64,000 nt of DNA from Tangfeifania diversioriginum (GTDB taxonomy: Bacteria > Bacteroidota > Bacteroidia > Bacteroidales > Prolixibacteraceae). Shown in pieces: positions 39,777-49,074 of this stretch. The notes below the pieces were generated by a model. That model was given only the letters and a program-made list of their open reading frames with translations. It made no database searches and had not been told where the DNA came from. The stretch lies in the NCBI RefSeq assembly GCF_900141875.1, contig NZ_FQZE01000005.1, positions 1 through 64,000 on the forward strand, written 5' to 3'. The stretch's first letter is position 1; the number at the start of each line of letters is the position of its first letter. Made by a program: the position numbers and the translations under genes.

Positions 39777-40007
39777 TTATTTTGGTTTTGTTAATATTTC
39801 GAGTACATAGTCACTTCTTTCCTGGTCCGTTTTAAAATTTGTGTTCAGAAAATCAGGGAAAAAGAAAATTTTCAGAATGGCAAACATGATAAACAGTTTG
39901 ATTAAGATGATTATCCAAACCTGCCTGCCCCAGTTGCTCATATTTTTAAACCCGCTTAAATAGAATCTCCAGACACGCAGCAAAATATTCTCATTTTTAT
40001 TGTCCAT
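39777..40007 (-). CDS. DUF4492 small membrane protein upstream of cydA
   Basis: 76 residues from the ATG at 40007 (MDNKNENILLRVWRFYLSGF); a frame starting at 40115 adds 36 residues that look non-coding. One membrane helix, VWIIILIKLFIMFAILKIFFFPDF, follows an amphipathic start. DUF4492 proteins are known directly upstream of cydA in Bacteroidota, as here (5-base gap), and probably assist or are part of the bd oxidase. No biochemical role is known to me. Confidence 0.82.
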   Translation of the reverse strand: MDNKNENILLRVWRFYLSGFKNMSNWGRQVWIIILIKLFIMFAILKIFFFPDFLNTNFKTDQERSDYVLEILTKPK

Positions 40008-40358
40008 CCGTACTAAATAACTTTTTGAATTTATATTTTCAGCAGTTGATGGTAGTTCGATATTTAAAAGTTTGAAATTAAATAAAATATTGAAAACTGA
40101 AAACAGTACTTTCATTAATCACTAAATTAGTTGTCAGTATCAAACCAGAAATATGTTTTACAGCAATATTGGCAATTTTGATATTCAGATAGCGGATATA
40201 ACTCTCATATGACGCTTCTTTCCAAGATATTTAAAGTTATATATTCTACCTGTTCTGGCTTGAAAAATATTTGGTCACAAGTTTCATAATTAATCATTTG
40301 TTCGTTAAATTTGTTGTTGAAATGAAATTAAGTTTGTTTAAATCTAAAGCTAATTGAA
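40008..40358. other. divergent intergenic region with a -7 box
   Basis: The 351 bases between the DUF4492 gene and the FAD reductase are AT-rich. TAAATTTG at 40306-40313 fits the -7 box for the plus-strand gene at 40359, although no TTTG stands at the right distance. No -7 box was found for the cyd operon on the minus strand. Confidence 0.45.
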
Positions 40359-41735
40359 ATGGACAACAATAAAACACAAACCGATGTTTTGGTAATTGGA
40401 AGCAGTGCGGCAGGTTTGGTTGCGGCACTAACCGGAAAAAGAGTTTATCCGGATAAAAAATTTACGGTCACAACACAAAATCCCAAAACACTCATCCCGT
40501 GCGGAATTCCTTATATTTTTGGGTCGGTGGGAAGTTCTGATAATGATATTCTTCCGGCCGATAAAATGTTTGAGGCCAATGATATAGAAATGGTCGTGGA
40601 TATAGCCGAGGAGATTAACTTGAAAGAAAAAAATGTGCGGTTTAAATCGGGAAGCGTAATTGCTTACGATAAACTGGTTATTGGCACCGGCTCTACTCCA
40701 ATACACCCTGGCTGGTTGAAAGGTGCAGACCTGGAAAATGTTTTCAAGGTTCCCAAAAATAAAACTTACCTCGATGAAATGCACACGAAACTGACGGATG
40801 CCAAAAATATTGTAACCATTGGAGCCGGATTTATTGGTATCGAAATTTCAGATGAACTCCGAAAAGCCGGTAAAAATGTTACGATGGTAGAAAAATTGCC
40901 AAACATTTTGGGCATGGCTTTCGATAAAGATATTTCGGAAAGAGCTGAAAGTTTACTCACTGAAAGGGGAGTGAAAATTTTAACCGGAACACTTGTCTCG
41001 GAGATAACAGGAAATGGAAAAGCCGATGGTGTACTGCTCGATGATGGGCAAAAGATTGAAGCTGATGCAGTGATTTTGGCAATGGGCTACCAGCCCAACT
41101 CCAAACTGGCCGGAGAAGCTGGTCTTCCTGTTAGTAACAAAGGTTTTATAAAAGTTGATGATTACATGCGCACGGAAGATTCCAGCGTTTTTGCCGTGGG
41201 CGATTGTGCTGAAAAACGTGACTTTTTTACCCGCAAACCTTCGCCGGTAATGCTGGCATCAACAGCATGTGCCGAGGCTCGTATTGCCGGAATGAACCTG
41301 TTTAAACTGTCGGCTATTAAAACGTTTATCGGCACCATTTCAATTTTCTCTACTGCCATTGGCGAAACAGGATTTGGCGTTGCTGGAATTACCGAGACCC
41401 AGGCAGCAGCAGAGAATTTCGATTTTATAACAGGCACTTTCGAAGGCATCGACCGGCATCCCGGTGCTTTGGAAGATACGCATAAACAGTTTGTAAAACT
41501 TGTGGTTGGAAAGGAAGCCGGGGTAATTTTAGGCGGCGAAGTGTATGGCGGCCTTTCGGCGGGTGAATTAACCAATACACTGGGAATCATCGTTCAGAAT
41601 AAAATGACGCTGAATTCACTGCTTACTGCTCAATTTGGCACACATCCGTTGCTTACAGCCTCACCTGCAGGATATCCGCTGGTGAAAGCAGCCGAAAATG
41701 CCGCATCAAAAATTATGTTTACAGCAAGAAAATAA
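40359..41735 (+). CDS. FAD-dependent disulfide reductase/NADH oxidase family (CoA-disulfide reductase-like)
   Basis: 458 residues. FAD-binding VLVIGSSAAGLVAAL at 10-24; active-site Cys48 in TLIPCGIPYIFG, the single redox cysteine typical of CoA-disulfide reductase, NADH oxidase and NADH peroxidase; NAD-binding IVTIGAGFIGIEISDEL; second FAD contact FAVGDCAEKRDFF; then the dimerisation domain. These enzymes reduce CoA disulfide, oxygen or peroxide with NAD(P)H through a cysteine sulfenate or CoA. Substrate not decidable. The start of the DUF4405 gene lies 22 bases on, so the two are probably cotranscribed. Confidence 0.85.
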   Translation: MDNNKTQTDVLVIGSSAAGLVAALTGKRVYPDKKFTVTTQNPKTLIPCGIPYIFGSVGSSDNDILPADKMFEANDIEMVVDIAEEINLKEKNVRFKSGSVIAYDKLVIGTGSTPIHPGWLKGADLENVFKVPKNKTYLDEMHTKLTDAKNIVTIGAGFIGIEISDELRKAGKNVTMVEKLPNILGMAFDKDISERAESLLTERGVKILTGTLVSEITGNGKADGVLLDDGQKIEADAVILAMGYQPNSKLAGEAGLPVSNKGFIKVDDYMRTEDSSVFAVGDCAEKRDFFTRKPSPVMLASTACAEARIAGMNLFKLSAIKTFIGTISIFSTAIGETGFGVAGITETQAAAENFDFITGTFEGIDRHPGALEDTHKQFVKLVVGKEAGVILGGEVYGGLSAGELTNTLGIIVQNKMTLNSLLTAQFGTHPLLTASPAGYPLVKAAENAASKIMFTARK

Positions 41736-41757
41736 TAAATTTTTCATCTACCTGAGT

Positions 41758-42549
41758 ATGTTAAAAATGAAACCGGTAACACGTCAAAAAGTTAATATTG
41801 TAATAGACATTTTAATGTTTGTGGTGATGGCAGCATTGGCTGTTATCGGTTTTCTTATTCGTTACACATTAATTTCAGGTGAAGCGCGGTGGGAAAAATT
41901 CGGCAGTAATATTGAAATGACCCTGTTTGGCTTAGACCGTCATCAATGGGGTTTCATCCACCTTGTATTGGGGGTAATGTTAGCAGTGCTTCTTGTATTG
42001 CATATTGTGTTTCACTGGAAGCAAATAATTTGCCTTTTCAGACGGTTAACTCCCCTGCGACCTCAAAGGTATGCATTGGTTTCGGCTATAACAGTTGTGA
42101 GCTTGCTGATTCTCATTTCTCCTTTCTTCCTGAAGGTTGAATTGGGCGAATCTATCCGCGGACAAGGCGAAAGGGGTGGCCGGAATGTTTCCCGGACTTC
42201 TGGTGCGTATTTACCTTCCGAATCCGAAGACAGAACACCGCTTTCATCAGAAGTATTAAATGAATTGCCACAAACACAAGCAATACACCAAAACCAAAAT
42301 CGAAGACATGGAGAGGCTCGAATGCTCGAAATAAAAGGCTACCACACAATTGGCACACTTGCCAAAAATTATAATGTTTCAGCAGCCAAATTAAAGAACA
42401 CCTTAAATATTCCGTCAGATGTTTCATCAAATGAGCGTTTGGGCCGTATCCGCAGGATTTATGGATTTTCTATGCGTGAGGTTGAAGAATGTATTCTGGC
42501 ATTGCAACACTCAACGGGTGACCAGACTCAGCATAACAACAGTCAATAA
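41758..42549 (+). CDS. DUF4405 membrane protein with C-terminal helical domain
   Basis: 263 residues from ATG 41758 (ATG 41767 also possible). Three membrane helices at about 14-36, 60-85 and 103-123. Histidines in RHQWGFIHLVLG and LLVLHIVFHWKQ fit the haem-b-type DUF4405 fold. A low-complexity linker (about 130-190, many N, Q, R, S) leads to a compact C-terminal domain, EIKGYHTIGTLAKNYNVSAAKLKNTLNIP, which looks like a helix-turn-helix or SAM-like fold and appears with DUF4405 in other Bacteroidota. A redox membrane role is inferred from haem-type histidines and the upstream FAD enzyme. Confidence 0.65.
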   Translation: MLKMKPVTRQKVNIVIDILMFVVMAALAVIGFLIRYTLISGEARWEKFGSNIEMTLFGLDRHQWGFIHLVLGVMLAVLLVLHIVFHWKQIICLFRRLTPLRPQRYALVSAITVVSLLILISPFFLKVELGESIRGQGERGGRNVSRTSGAYLPSESEDRTPLSSEVLNELPQTQAIHQNQNRRHGEARMLEIKGYHTIGTLAKNYNVSAAKLKNTLNIPSDVSSNERLGRIRRIYGFSMREVEECILALQHSTGDQTQHNNSQ

Positions 42550-42840
42550 AGCCCAAACGATTTTTTCTGTTGGCTGGAAATTCGAATACAACTTCCTGTT
42601 TGTTTTGGCTATGAACAGTAAAGCTGGTTTTTCAGTACCCGGAAGTAGTGCTTCCCGGAGTTGAAGTAAAAATAAAAAACCGCTGCAACATTCTATAAAA
42701 ATTACATCTCCCTTAAACTTTCATTCTATAAAATGGTTTATTGTGAAACACATCTTATTTGCCTGAACTTTTCATGAATTATTCGGGTTACAATATTTGA
42801 GTTAGAATTTGAATGAGTTTGGTTATTTTTTGAAAGGGGT
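42550..42840. other. intergenic region before the haem-copper oxidase operon
   Basis: 291 bases without a convincing gene. CCGGAAG/CTTCCCGG at about 42640-42657 forms a short bulged hairpin that could end the DUF4405 transcript. No exact TAnnTTTG box was found before 42841; TTAGAATTTG at about 42802 has one base too many. Confidence 0.4.
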
Positions 42841-43677
42841 ATGTTTTTTATGAGAGATATTTTTTTGAAGAAGATTAATCGCACCGGGGCGCTCTTCACA
42901 TTTTTGTTAATTCCTTTTTTTATTTTTGGGCAGGCAGCTGTAAATCCGGCTGTAAACTCCGAAGACGTTGAAATTGGGGTAGTTGAGCACCTCGATGAAT
43001 TTTTGCCCGACAGCATTTCGTTAATTAATGAAAATGGTGAGCAGGTTTGGTTGTCCGATGTAATTGATAAGCCCACTGTAATCAACTTCGTTTATTATCG
43101 TTGTCCCGGAATTTGCAGCCCGCTAATGGAAGCAGTAGCCGGGGTAATGAATAAATCGGAACTGGTGGCCGGTGAAGATTACCAGGTATTAACCATCAGT
43201 TTTGATCCGGTGGAGACGATTGATTTGGGCATCCGAAAGAAAAATAATTACCTCGGGTTAATGTCGGATGAGAAAGCTGCTGAAGCTGAAAAAGGCTGGC
43301 TTTTTTATGTGAGCGACAGCGCAAGTATTAAGCGTGCTACCGAAGCAACAGGTTTCAGGTACCGGAAAACCGGCAACGATTACTTGCACGCGGCATCACT
43401 TACGGTAGTCAGTCCCAAAGGAAAAATCACCCGCTACCTGAACGGGATGCAATTTTTGCCGTTTGAATGGAAAATGGCTATTGTGGAAGCGTCAAAAGGG
43501 CAGTCGGGACCTACAATGAATAAAGTTTTACGGTTTTGTTTTACCTACGATCCTGCCGGTCAGTCTTATGTGTTGAACTTTACAAAGGTTGGCGGAGCGG
43601 TAATAATGTTTTTCGCAGTGGTATTATTACTATATTTGGTATTGAAACCGAAGAAAAAAGCTAAATATTTAAACTAA
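42841..43677 (+). CDS. SCO1/SenC family copper chaperone
   Basis: 278 residues. N-terminal signal or anchor (about 17-31), then a thioredoxin-like SCO domain with C88 and C92 in YRCPGICSPLM and H183 in NDYLHAASLTVV, the three copper ligands. A C-terminal membrane helix (about 250-270) is an addition over the usual SCO architecture. SCO proteins deliver copper to the CuA site of oxidase subunit II, which is encoded four genes downstream, and the gene starts this operon. Confidence 0.92.
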   Translation: MFFMRDIFLKKINRTGALFTFLLIPFFIFGQAAVNPAVNSEDVEIGVVEHLDEFLPDSISLINENGEQVWLSDVIDKPTVINFVYYRCPGICSPLMEAVAGVMNKSELVAGEDYQVLTISFDPVETIDLGIRKKNNYLGLMSDEKAAEAEKGWLFYVSDSASIKRATEATGFRYRKTGNDYLHAASLTVVSPKGKITRYLNGMQFLPFEWKMAIVEASKGQSGPTMNKVLRFCFTYDPAGQSYVLNFTKVGGAVIMFFAVVLLLYLVLKPKKKAKYLN

Positions 43678-43684
43678 ACTGAAT

Positions 43685-45295
43685 ATGCAATCTACAAATG
43701 CTGTAAATCAGGCAAACTATTTGGAATACCGCGGGCGGTTCAAAGGTTTGTTCGGATGGATTTTTTCAACCGACCACAAGCGTATCGGATTACTTTACCT
43801 CTACTCAATGGCTGTTATGTTTTCGGTAGGGGTGTTGCTGGGGTTAGCCATGAAACTTGAACTGCTGGCCCCCGGCAAAACCATTATGGATGCCCAGGAT
43901 TACAATGCCACATTCACGGTTCACGGTGTTATTATGATTTTTATGGTAGTGGTTCCGGGGCTACCGGCTGTGTTCGGGAACTTCCTGCTGCCCATAATGA
44001 TTGGTGCCAAAGACGTGGCCTTTCCAAAACTTAACCTGCTCTCGTGGTGGTTTTATGTGGCAGGTGTATTTTTGGTTTTGGCTGCTTTGCTGTTTGGCCC
44101 CGGAACTCCGGATACCGGCTGGACGTTTTATGCACCCTACAGTTTTAAAACCGGAACTAATATGCTGCCGGCTATTTTCGGGGCTTTCATTCTCGGTTTT
44201 TCTTCCATATTGACGGGACTGAATTTTTTGGTTACCATCCACCGGATGCGTTGCCCGGGGTTGAAGTGGAGTAAACTTTCTTTGTTTGTATGGACGCTTT
44301 ACGGAACGGCCTGGATTCAGCTGCTTGCCACTCCGGTTGTTGGTATTACGCTAGTTTTGGTTGCGCTCGAACGCCTTTTCGGAGTTGGAATATTCGATCC
44401 GGCACTTGGCGGCGACCCGATTCTTTACCAGCACCTGTTCTGGATTTATTCCCATCCGGCTGTTTATATAATGATTCTTCCGGCCATGGGAGCTATTTCC
44501 GAAATTATACCCACATTTTCGCAGAAGCATATTTTTGGATACAAAGCAATTATTGCTTCAACTATGGCTATTGCTTTTGTGGGTTACCTTGTTTGGGGGC
44601 ATCACATGTTTACCGCCGGAATGAGCGGAACAGCCCAATACTATTTTTCATTGCTTACTTTTCTGGTTGCAATACCCAGTGCAATAAAAGTATTCAACTG
44701 GATTTCTACCATGTATAAAGGGTCGATAAATATTCAAACTCCTTTTTACTGGGCGATTTCTTTTATTTTTGTATTTATGATTGGCGGGTTAAGCGGACTC
44801 GTTTTGGGGGCGCTCGCTGCCAATATTTATGTGCACGATACAGCTTTTGTGGTGGGCCACTTTCACTACATTGTTTTTGGCGGTACTGGCTTTGCCTTTT
44901 TTGCCGCCATCCATTATTGGTTTCCGAAAATATTTGGCCGCATGTACGACAAAGCCTGGGCCAATATCGGCTGGATAGTTTTTACTATTGGCTTTTTAAC
45001 ACTCTATTCACCCATGTTTTATTTGGGTATGATGGGCATGCCAAGACGTTATTACGATTACCTGGAAGAATTTCATGGCGGAAATATTTTAAGTACTTTC
45101 GGATCATGGATACTTGCAACGGGTTTTATCATTATTATAGTAAATCTTGTGCGATCTGCGCGAAGGGGTGAAAAAGCGGAAATGAATCCCTGGAAAGGAA
45201 AGACCCTGGAGTGGACTGTTCCTTCGCCGCCGCCGGTTGAAAATTTTGATGAAATTCCGGAAATAGCTGAAGATGACGGACCGTACAACTATTAA
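43685..45295 (+). CDS. ctaD: cytochrome c oxidase subunit I
   Basis: 536 residues, about 12 membrane helices. Haem a ligand His in FTVHGVIMIF and VGHFHYIVFGG; CuB ligands in SHPAVYIMILPAMGAISEI (with the Tyr crosslink) and WGHHMFTAG; GLSGLVLGA fits the K-channel helix. Type A haem-copper oxidase catalytic subunit that reduces oxygen with cytochrome c electrons and pumps protons. It follows the SCO gene by 7 bases. Confidence 0.97.
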   Translation: MQSTNAVNQANYLEYRGRFKGLFGWIFSTDHKRIGLLYLYSMAVMFSVGVLLGLAMKLELLAPGKTIMDAQDYNATFTVHGVIMIFMVVVPGLPAVFGNFLLPIMIGAKDVAFPKLNLLSWWFYVAGVFLVLAALLFGPGTPDTGWTFYAPYSFKTGTNMLPAIFGAFILGFSSILTGLNFLVTIHRMRCPGLKWSKLSLFVWTLYGTAWIQLLATPVVGITLVLVALERLFGVGIFDPALGGDPILYQHLFWIYSHPAVYIMILPAMGAISEIIPTFSQKHIFGYKAIIASTMAIAFVGYLVWGHHMFTAGMSGTAQYYFSLLTFLVAIPSAIKVFNWISTMYKGSINIQTPFYWAISFIFVFMIGGLSGLVLGALAANIYVHDTAFVVGHFHYIVFGGTGFAFFAAIHYWFPKIFGRMYDKAWANIGWIVFTIGFLTLYSPMFYLGMMGMPRRYYDYLEEFHGGNILSTFGSWILATGFIIIIVNLVRSARRGEKAEMNPWKGKTLEWTVPSPPPVENFDEIPEIAEDDGPYNY

Positions 45296-45309
45296 AAACT
45301 GAATCAATA

Positions 45310-45930
45310 ATGGAAAAGGTTACACACGCACCTCACGACCATTACGATGCAGAAGCATCAAAAATAGGAATGTGGCTGTTTATTTTTACCGAGCTTTTGC
45401 TTTTTGGCATTCTCTTCGTCATTTATTCCGTTTACCGCTACCTGAACCACGATGCGTTCCATTTGGCAGCCGCGGAGCTCGACACGTTTACAGGTGCTGT
45501 TAATACACTCATTTTGCTTGTTAGCAGTATGACTATTGCCATGTCGGTAACTGCACTTCAGAAAAATAATAAACCGCTGACGCTGTTGCTCAACGGAATT
45601 ACTTTTGTTATCGGTGTGGTTTTCCTGGTGAATAAATACTTTGAGTGGGGGGCTAAATTTGACCACGGTATTTTTCCGGGCTCTGCTACCCTGGCCGAAA
45701 CATTGAGCCAGGGTGAGATTTTATTTTTTGGCCTCTATTTTATTATGACCGGGCTGCATGCACTGCACATTATTATCGGCCTTGTTTTTATTGCCGTGGT
45801 AATGTGGAAAGTAGCCAGAGGAAAGGTTCATGCCGGGAGATCAGCTCTGCTCGAAAACTCCGGGCTCTACTGGCACCTGGTCGATATTATCTGGATTTTC
45901 CTTTTTCCGTTGTTTTATCTAATTGTTTAA
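45310..45930 (+). CDS. cytochrome c oxidase subunit III
   Basis: 206 residues with five predicted membrane helices. ASKIGMWLFIFTELLLFGILF, the Glu-containing HH..AE-type region FGLYFIMTGLHALHIIIGL and C-terminal YWHLVDIIWIFLFPLFYL are typical of the five-helix CoxC family. It supports proton uptake and stability of subunit I. It lies 14 bases after ctaD. Confidence 0.93.
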   Translation: MEKVTHAPHDHYDAEASKIGMWLFIFTELLLFGILFVIYSVYRYLNHDAFHLAAAELDTFTGAVNTLILLVSSMTIAMSVTALQKNNKPLTLLLNGITFVIGVVFLVNKYFEWGAKFDHGIFPGSATLAETLSQGEILFFGLYFIMTGLHALHIIIGLVFIAVVMWKVARGKVHAGRSALLENSGLYWHLVDIIWIFLFPLFYLIV

Positions 45931-45941
45931 ACCTATTTTTT

Positions 45942-46226
45942 ATGTCAGACGAAAAAACCCATATTGTGCCCTACCGCGTTTATGCTTTCGTACTTGTAGC
46001 ATTGGTGGTTTTAACTTTTTTATCAATTGCCATAACCGGTTACGACCTGGGTAAATATACTGTTGCAGGTGCATTGATTTTTGCAGTAGTGAAATCTTTT
46101 TTAGTGCTCACCTATTTTATGCACCTCAAGTACGATAAGCCATACATTAAAATAATGGTAGGTTTTGTCTTTGCAATTCTTGTAGTAACCATAGTTGTCA
46201 CATTTTTAGATTATTTATACCGATAA
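45942..46226 (+). CDS. cytochrome c oxidase subunit IV
   Basis: 94 residues from the ATG at 45942 (MSDEKTHIVPYRVYAF). Three membrane helices at about 15-33, 39-60 and 68-90; VVKSFLVLTYFMHLKYDKPY is the CoxD/COX4-pro signature. It is a small accessory subunit. It starts 11 bases after subunit III and ends 4 bases before subunit II; a longer frame that begins within subunit III is only an extension. Confidence 0.9.
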   Translation: MSDEKTHIVPYRVYAFVLVALVVLTFLSIAITGYDLGKYTVAGALIFAVVKSFLVLTYFMHLKYDKPYIKIMVGFVFAILVVTIVVTFLDYLYR

Positions 46227-46230
46227 AACC

Positions 46231-47175
46231 ATGTACAGTTCTGAAATTACACAGGCGTCTAATTTTGTGAAGGGTGTCGATCTTACTTTTCTGGTAATAC
46301 TGGGAATTTCATTTTTCTTTCTGATTTCCCTTACTGTTTTAATGATAGTTTTTATTTACAAGTACAACCGCAAGAGGCATCCGGTTGCAAAACAAATTGA
46401 AGGAAGTACAAAATTGGAAATAATATGGACCGTAATCCCCCTTCTTTTAACCTTGCTGATGTTTTATTTCGGCTGGGCGGGCTACAAGCCCATGACAAAA
46501 GTGCCTGACGATGCCATGGAAGTTACCGTTTACGGGCGAATGTGGAACTTTTCTTTTGAGTACGAAAACGGTAAACGTACCGATACACTTTTCCTACCCA
46601 AAGACAAGCCGGTGAAACTGAACCTTGTGGCAATGGACGTGTTGCACAGCCTTTATATTCCGGCTTTCAGGGTAAAACAGGACATGGTTCCCGGGAAAGA
46701 AAATAATTTTATGTGGTTTGAACCGCAAAAAGAAGGTACTTATGAATTGTTTTGTGCTGAATATTGCGGGCTGCAACACTCCTATATGTATTCTTATGTG
46801 AATGTGATGGAAGACACTGCTTTCCAGTCGTGGATTGCCGATACCACACAGGTATTGGCTGAAAATATCGATTCGCCCACAGCCACCGGTAAGCGGATAA
46901 TGCAAAATATTGGCTGCTTTGCCTGCCATTCACTGGATGGTTCCCGTTTGGTAGGTCCCTCTTTTAAAGGAATATGGGGAGAAGAAATTACCGTGGTGAC
47001 AGACGGCGAAGAACGGCAGGTAGTTGTTGATGAGGAATATGTCCGCCGTTCGATTTACGAACCCAATGCCGATGTGGTTGACGGGTTCAACAAAGGACTG
47101 ATGCTTTCCTACGAAGGCCAGCTTTCCGAAGAAGATGTCAACAATATTATTGAATACCTCAAAACAGTGAATTGA
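46231..47175 (+). CDS. cytochrome c oxidase subunit II fused to cytochrome c
   Basis: 314 residues. Two membrane helices (about 20-44 and 63-82), then a cupredoxin domain with CuA ligands H139, C175, C179, H183 and M186 in CAEYCGLQHSYM. A C-terminal mono-haem cytochrome c domain (about 215-314) carries C229-F-A-C232-H233 and a distal methionine near 291 in KGLMLSYEGQL. The fusion marks a caa3-type oxidase. It is placed last of the subunits, after IV, with its stop overlapping the next start. Confidence 0.95.
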   Translation: MYSSEITQASNFVKGVDLTFLVILGISFFFLISLTVLMIVFIYKYNRKRHPVAKQIEGSTKLEIIWTVIPLLLTLLMFYFGWAGYKPMTKVPDDAMEVTVYGRMWNFSFEYENGKRTDTLFLPKDKPVKLNLVAMDVLHSLYIPAFRVKQDMVPGKENNFMWFEPQKEGTYELFCAEYCGLQHSYMYSYVNVMEDTAFQSWIADTTQVLAENIDSPTATGKRIMQNIGCFACHSLDGSRLVGPSFKGIWGEEITVVTDGEERQVVVDEEYVRRSIYEPNADVVDGFNKGLMLSYEGQLSEEDVNNIIEYLKTVN

Positions 47176-48038
47176 ACATTTTGAAACACTTCCTGAAAAT
47201 TATTGTTGAACTGGGCAAAGTGCGAATCGCTTTGCCCGTTGCTTTGTCTGCACTTGCGGGTTTTGTTTTGTACAAGGGCGAAATAAACAGTCAGGCCTTG
47301 CTGATGGCTTTGGGCGTATTTTTAATGGCCTGCGCCTCGGGAACATTAAATCACTGGCAGGAACGAAAAACCGACGCTAAAATGCCCCGCACACAGTTGA
47401 GGCCACTTCCTTCGGGCAGAATTACTTCACTGCAGGGATTTATGGTAGCTTTGGGTTATGCAGCTGCCGGTTCATTCATTTTACTATTTTCGAATCCATT
47501 AACTGCCCTGGTTTTGAGCTGGGCCACCCTGGCATCCTACAACCTTATTTATACCCCGCTCAAAAAGGTAACTGCTTTTGCAGTAATTCCGGGTTCGCTG
47601 GTGGGGGCGCTTCCGCCACTCATTGGCTGGACGGCTGCCGGTGGGCAGATTTTTTCAGAAACGATACTCATTGTCGCCACTTTCTTTTTTATCGGTCAGA
47701 TTCCACATTTCTGGCTGCTTTTAATGCTTTTTGGCGACCAGTATAAACTGGCAGGTCTTCCCAGCCTGACCGATATCTTTTCTGAAGTGCAGCTAAAACG
47801 TGTTACTTATGCCTGGGTGCTTACCACAATTGCATCAGCTTTCTTGGTTCTTTTCTTTGTTTTTACCAGTCGCATTTTGTTATTTATTTTACTTGCCTAT
47901 GTGCTGTTTCTGATGATTTCACTCAGCCGCTCGGTTATATTCAGGGAGAATTTTAAGGTGCTTCAGGCATTCTACCAGCTCAACTTTCTTTACCTTTTTA
48001 TGATGCTGTTTTTAATTGCAGAAGGTTTGTTGCGCTGA
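47172..48038 (+). CDS. cyoE: protohaem IX farnesyltransferase
   Basis: 288 residues, about nine membrane helices, UbiA-fold prenyltransferase that makes haem O, the precursor of haem A for the oxidase encoded upstream. SGTLNHWQERKTDAKMPRT contains the NxxxDxxxD-type motif (N..ER.TDAKM.RT), and FIGQIPHFWLLLMLFGDQYK the second acidic region. The start is TTG, overlapping the stop TGA of subunit II by 4 bases (TTGA), so it is translationally coupled. CtaA (haem A synthase) is not in the window. Confidence 0.93.
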   Translation: MNILKHFLKIIVELGKVRIALPVALSALAGFVLYKGEINSQALLMALGVFLMACASGTLNHWQERKTDAKMPRTQLRPLPSGRITSLQGFMVALGYAAAGSFILLFSNPLTALVLSWATLASYNLIYTPLKKVTAFAVIPGSLVGALPPLIGWTAAGGQIFSETILIVATFFFIGQIPHFWLLLMLFGDQYKLAGLPSLTDIFSEVQLKRVTYAWVLTTIASAFLVLFFVFTSRILLFILLAYVLFLMISLSRSVIFRENFKVLQAFYQLNFLYLFMMLFLIAEGLLR

Positions 48039-48064
48039 CGCAAAATACACACCAATAAATTTTA

Positions 48065-48988
48065 TTAAGCCTTTTGGGTATTTATCAATTCGAACAATAC
48101 GCCTTCACGCAGTGCATAATCGGTTTGAATGATTCGCCTGATTCCAATGGCTGAAATAAGTTTCCGGATAAGTATCATGGCGGGAACAATCAAGTCGATT
48201 CGCACATTGTCCATCCCCTTCATTTTCAGGCGTTCTTCGCGGGTCGATGCTATTAAGCTGTCATACACCCGATTGAAATCAGGAAGTGAAATTTCCTGCC
48301 GTATCCGCTGTTTTTCGCCGGGGTTTACTTTATCGATGAGGTCGGCAATGGTGTCAAAAGCACCGGCACAGCCAATTAACCATTGCACGCTGCGTTTTTT
48401 GCAGTTTTCAATTGCAGCTGCGTGCCGGGAGGTAAAGTAATTTTCAAGTGTTTTAATTTCTTCTGATTTTAATGGATTTGAGAGCGAAAACTGGTTGATT
48501 ACCCGCGCCATGCCGGTTGGTTGGCTGTCTTTCCAGATGAGCTGGTTTTTCTCGGCCATAATCATTTCGTTGCTTCCACCCCCGATATCGAGCACAACAG
48601 TTGGGGCATTTATTTTTTCAAATGCCAGCAATACACCTTCAAAAATTAGCTGCGCCTCATTTTCGCCTGTAACAATTTTGGTCACCCAGCCGGTTTGAGA
48701 ACTGATATTTTCAAGCAGTTCAATTTTATTTTTTGCATCGCGGATGCCCGAAGTGGCCACAAATCGCACCTTTTCGGCATGTAATTCTGAAATTATTTTT
48801 TTGAAAACCCTGAGGCACTCCAGTACCCGGTTGGTTGCTTCACTGCTGATTTCATTTTGTTGAATTTTGCCGTCGCCCAGCTGAACCAGTTGCTTGCTCT
48901 GGTGAAGAATGGTGAATGCACGATTTTTAATTTCTGCCACCAGCAGGTTACAAGTGTTGGTTCCCAAATCGATTACAGCAACTCGCAT
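48065..48988 (-). CDS. Ppx/GppA family phosphatase
   Basis: 307 residues, the two-domain ASKHA fold. AVIDLGTNTCNLLVAEI is the first phosphate loop and VVLDIGGGSNEMIM the second; SGIRDAKNK and GCAGAFDTI complete the site. Family members hydrolyse polyphosphate or pppGpp; the short form without C-terminal domains, as here, cannot be assigned to either. It converges on cyoE with 26 bases between. Confidence 0.88.
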   Translation of the reverse strand: MRVAVIDLGTNTCNLLVAEIKNRAFTILHQSKQLVQLGDGKIQQNEISSEATNRVLECLRVFKKIISELHAEKVRFVATSGIRDAKNKIELLENISSQTGWVTKIVTGENEAQLIFEGVLLAFEKINAPTVVLDIGGGSNEMIMAEKNQLIWKDSQPTGMARVINQFSLSNPLKSEEIKTLENYFTSRHAAAIENCKKRSVQWLIGCAGAFDTIADLIDKVNPGEKQRIRQEISLPDFNRVYDSLIASTREERLKMKGMDNVRIDLIVPAMILIRKLISAIGIRRIIQTDYALREGVLFELINTQKA

Positions 48989-49074
48989 ATAGTAAATTTA
49001 TGAAATTGGATGCATATTTTAAAATTCTGATTCAATTTCCTACGTATTAAAATGAAATTTGGGGATTTAAAAAA

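Noticed and set aside
43961-45307. Several plus- and minus-strand frames inside cytochrome oxidase subunit I
   Set aside because: Frame-shifted shadows of ctaD with no domain content.
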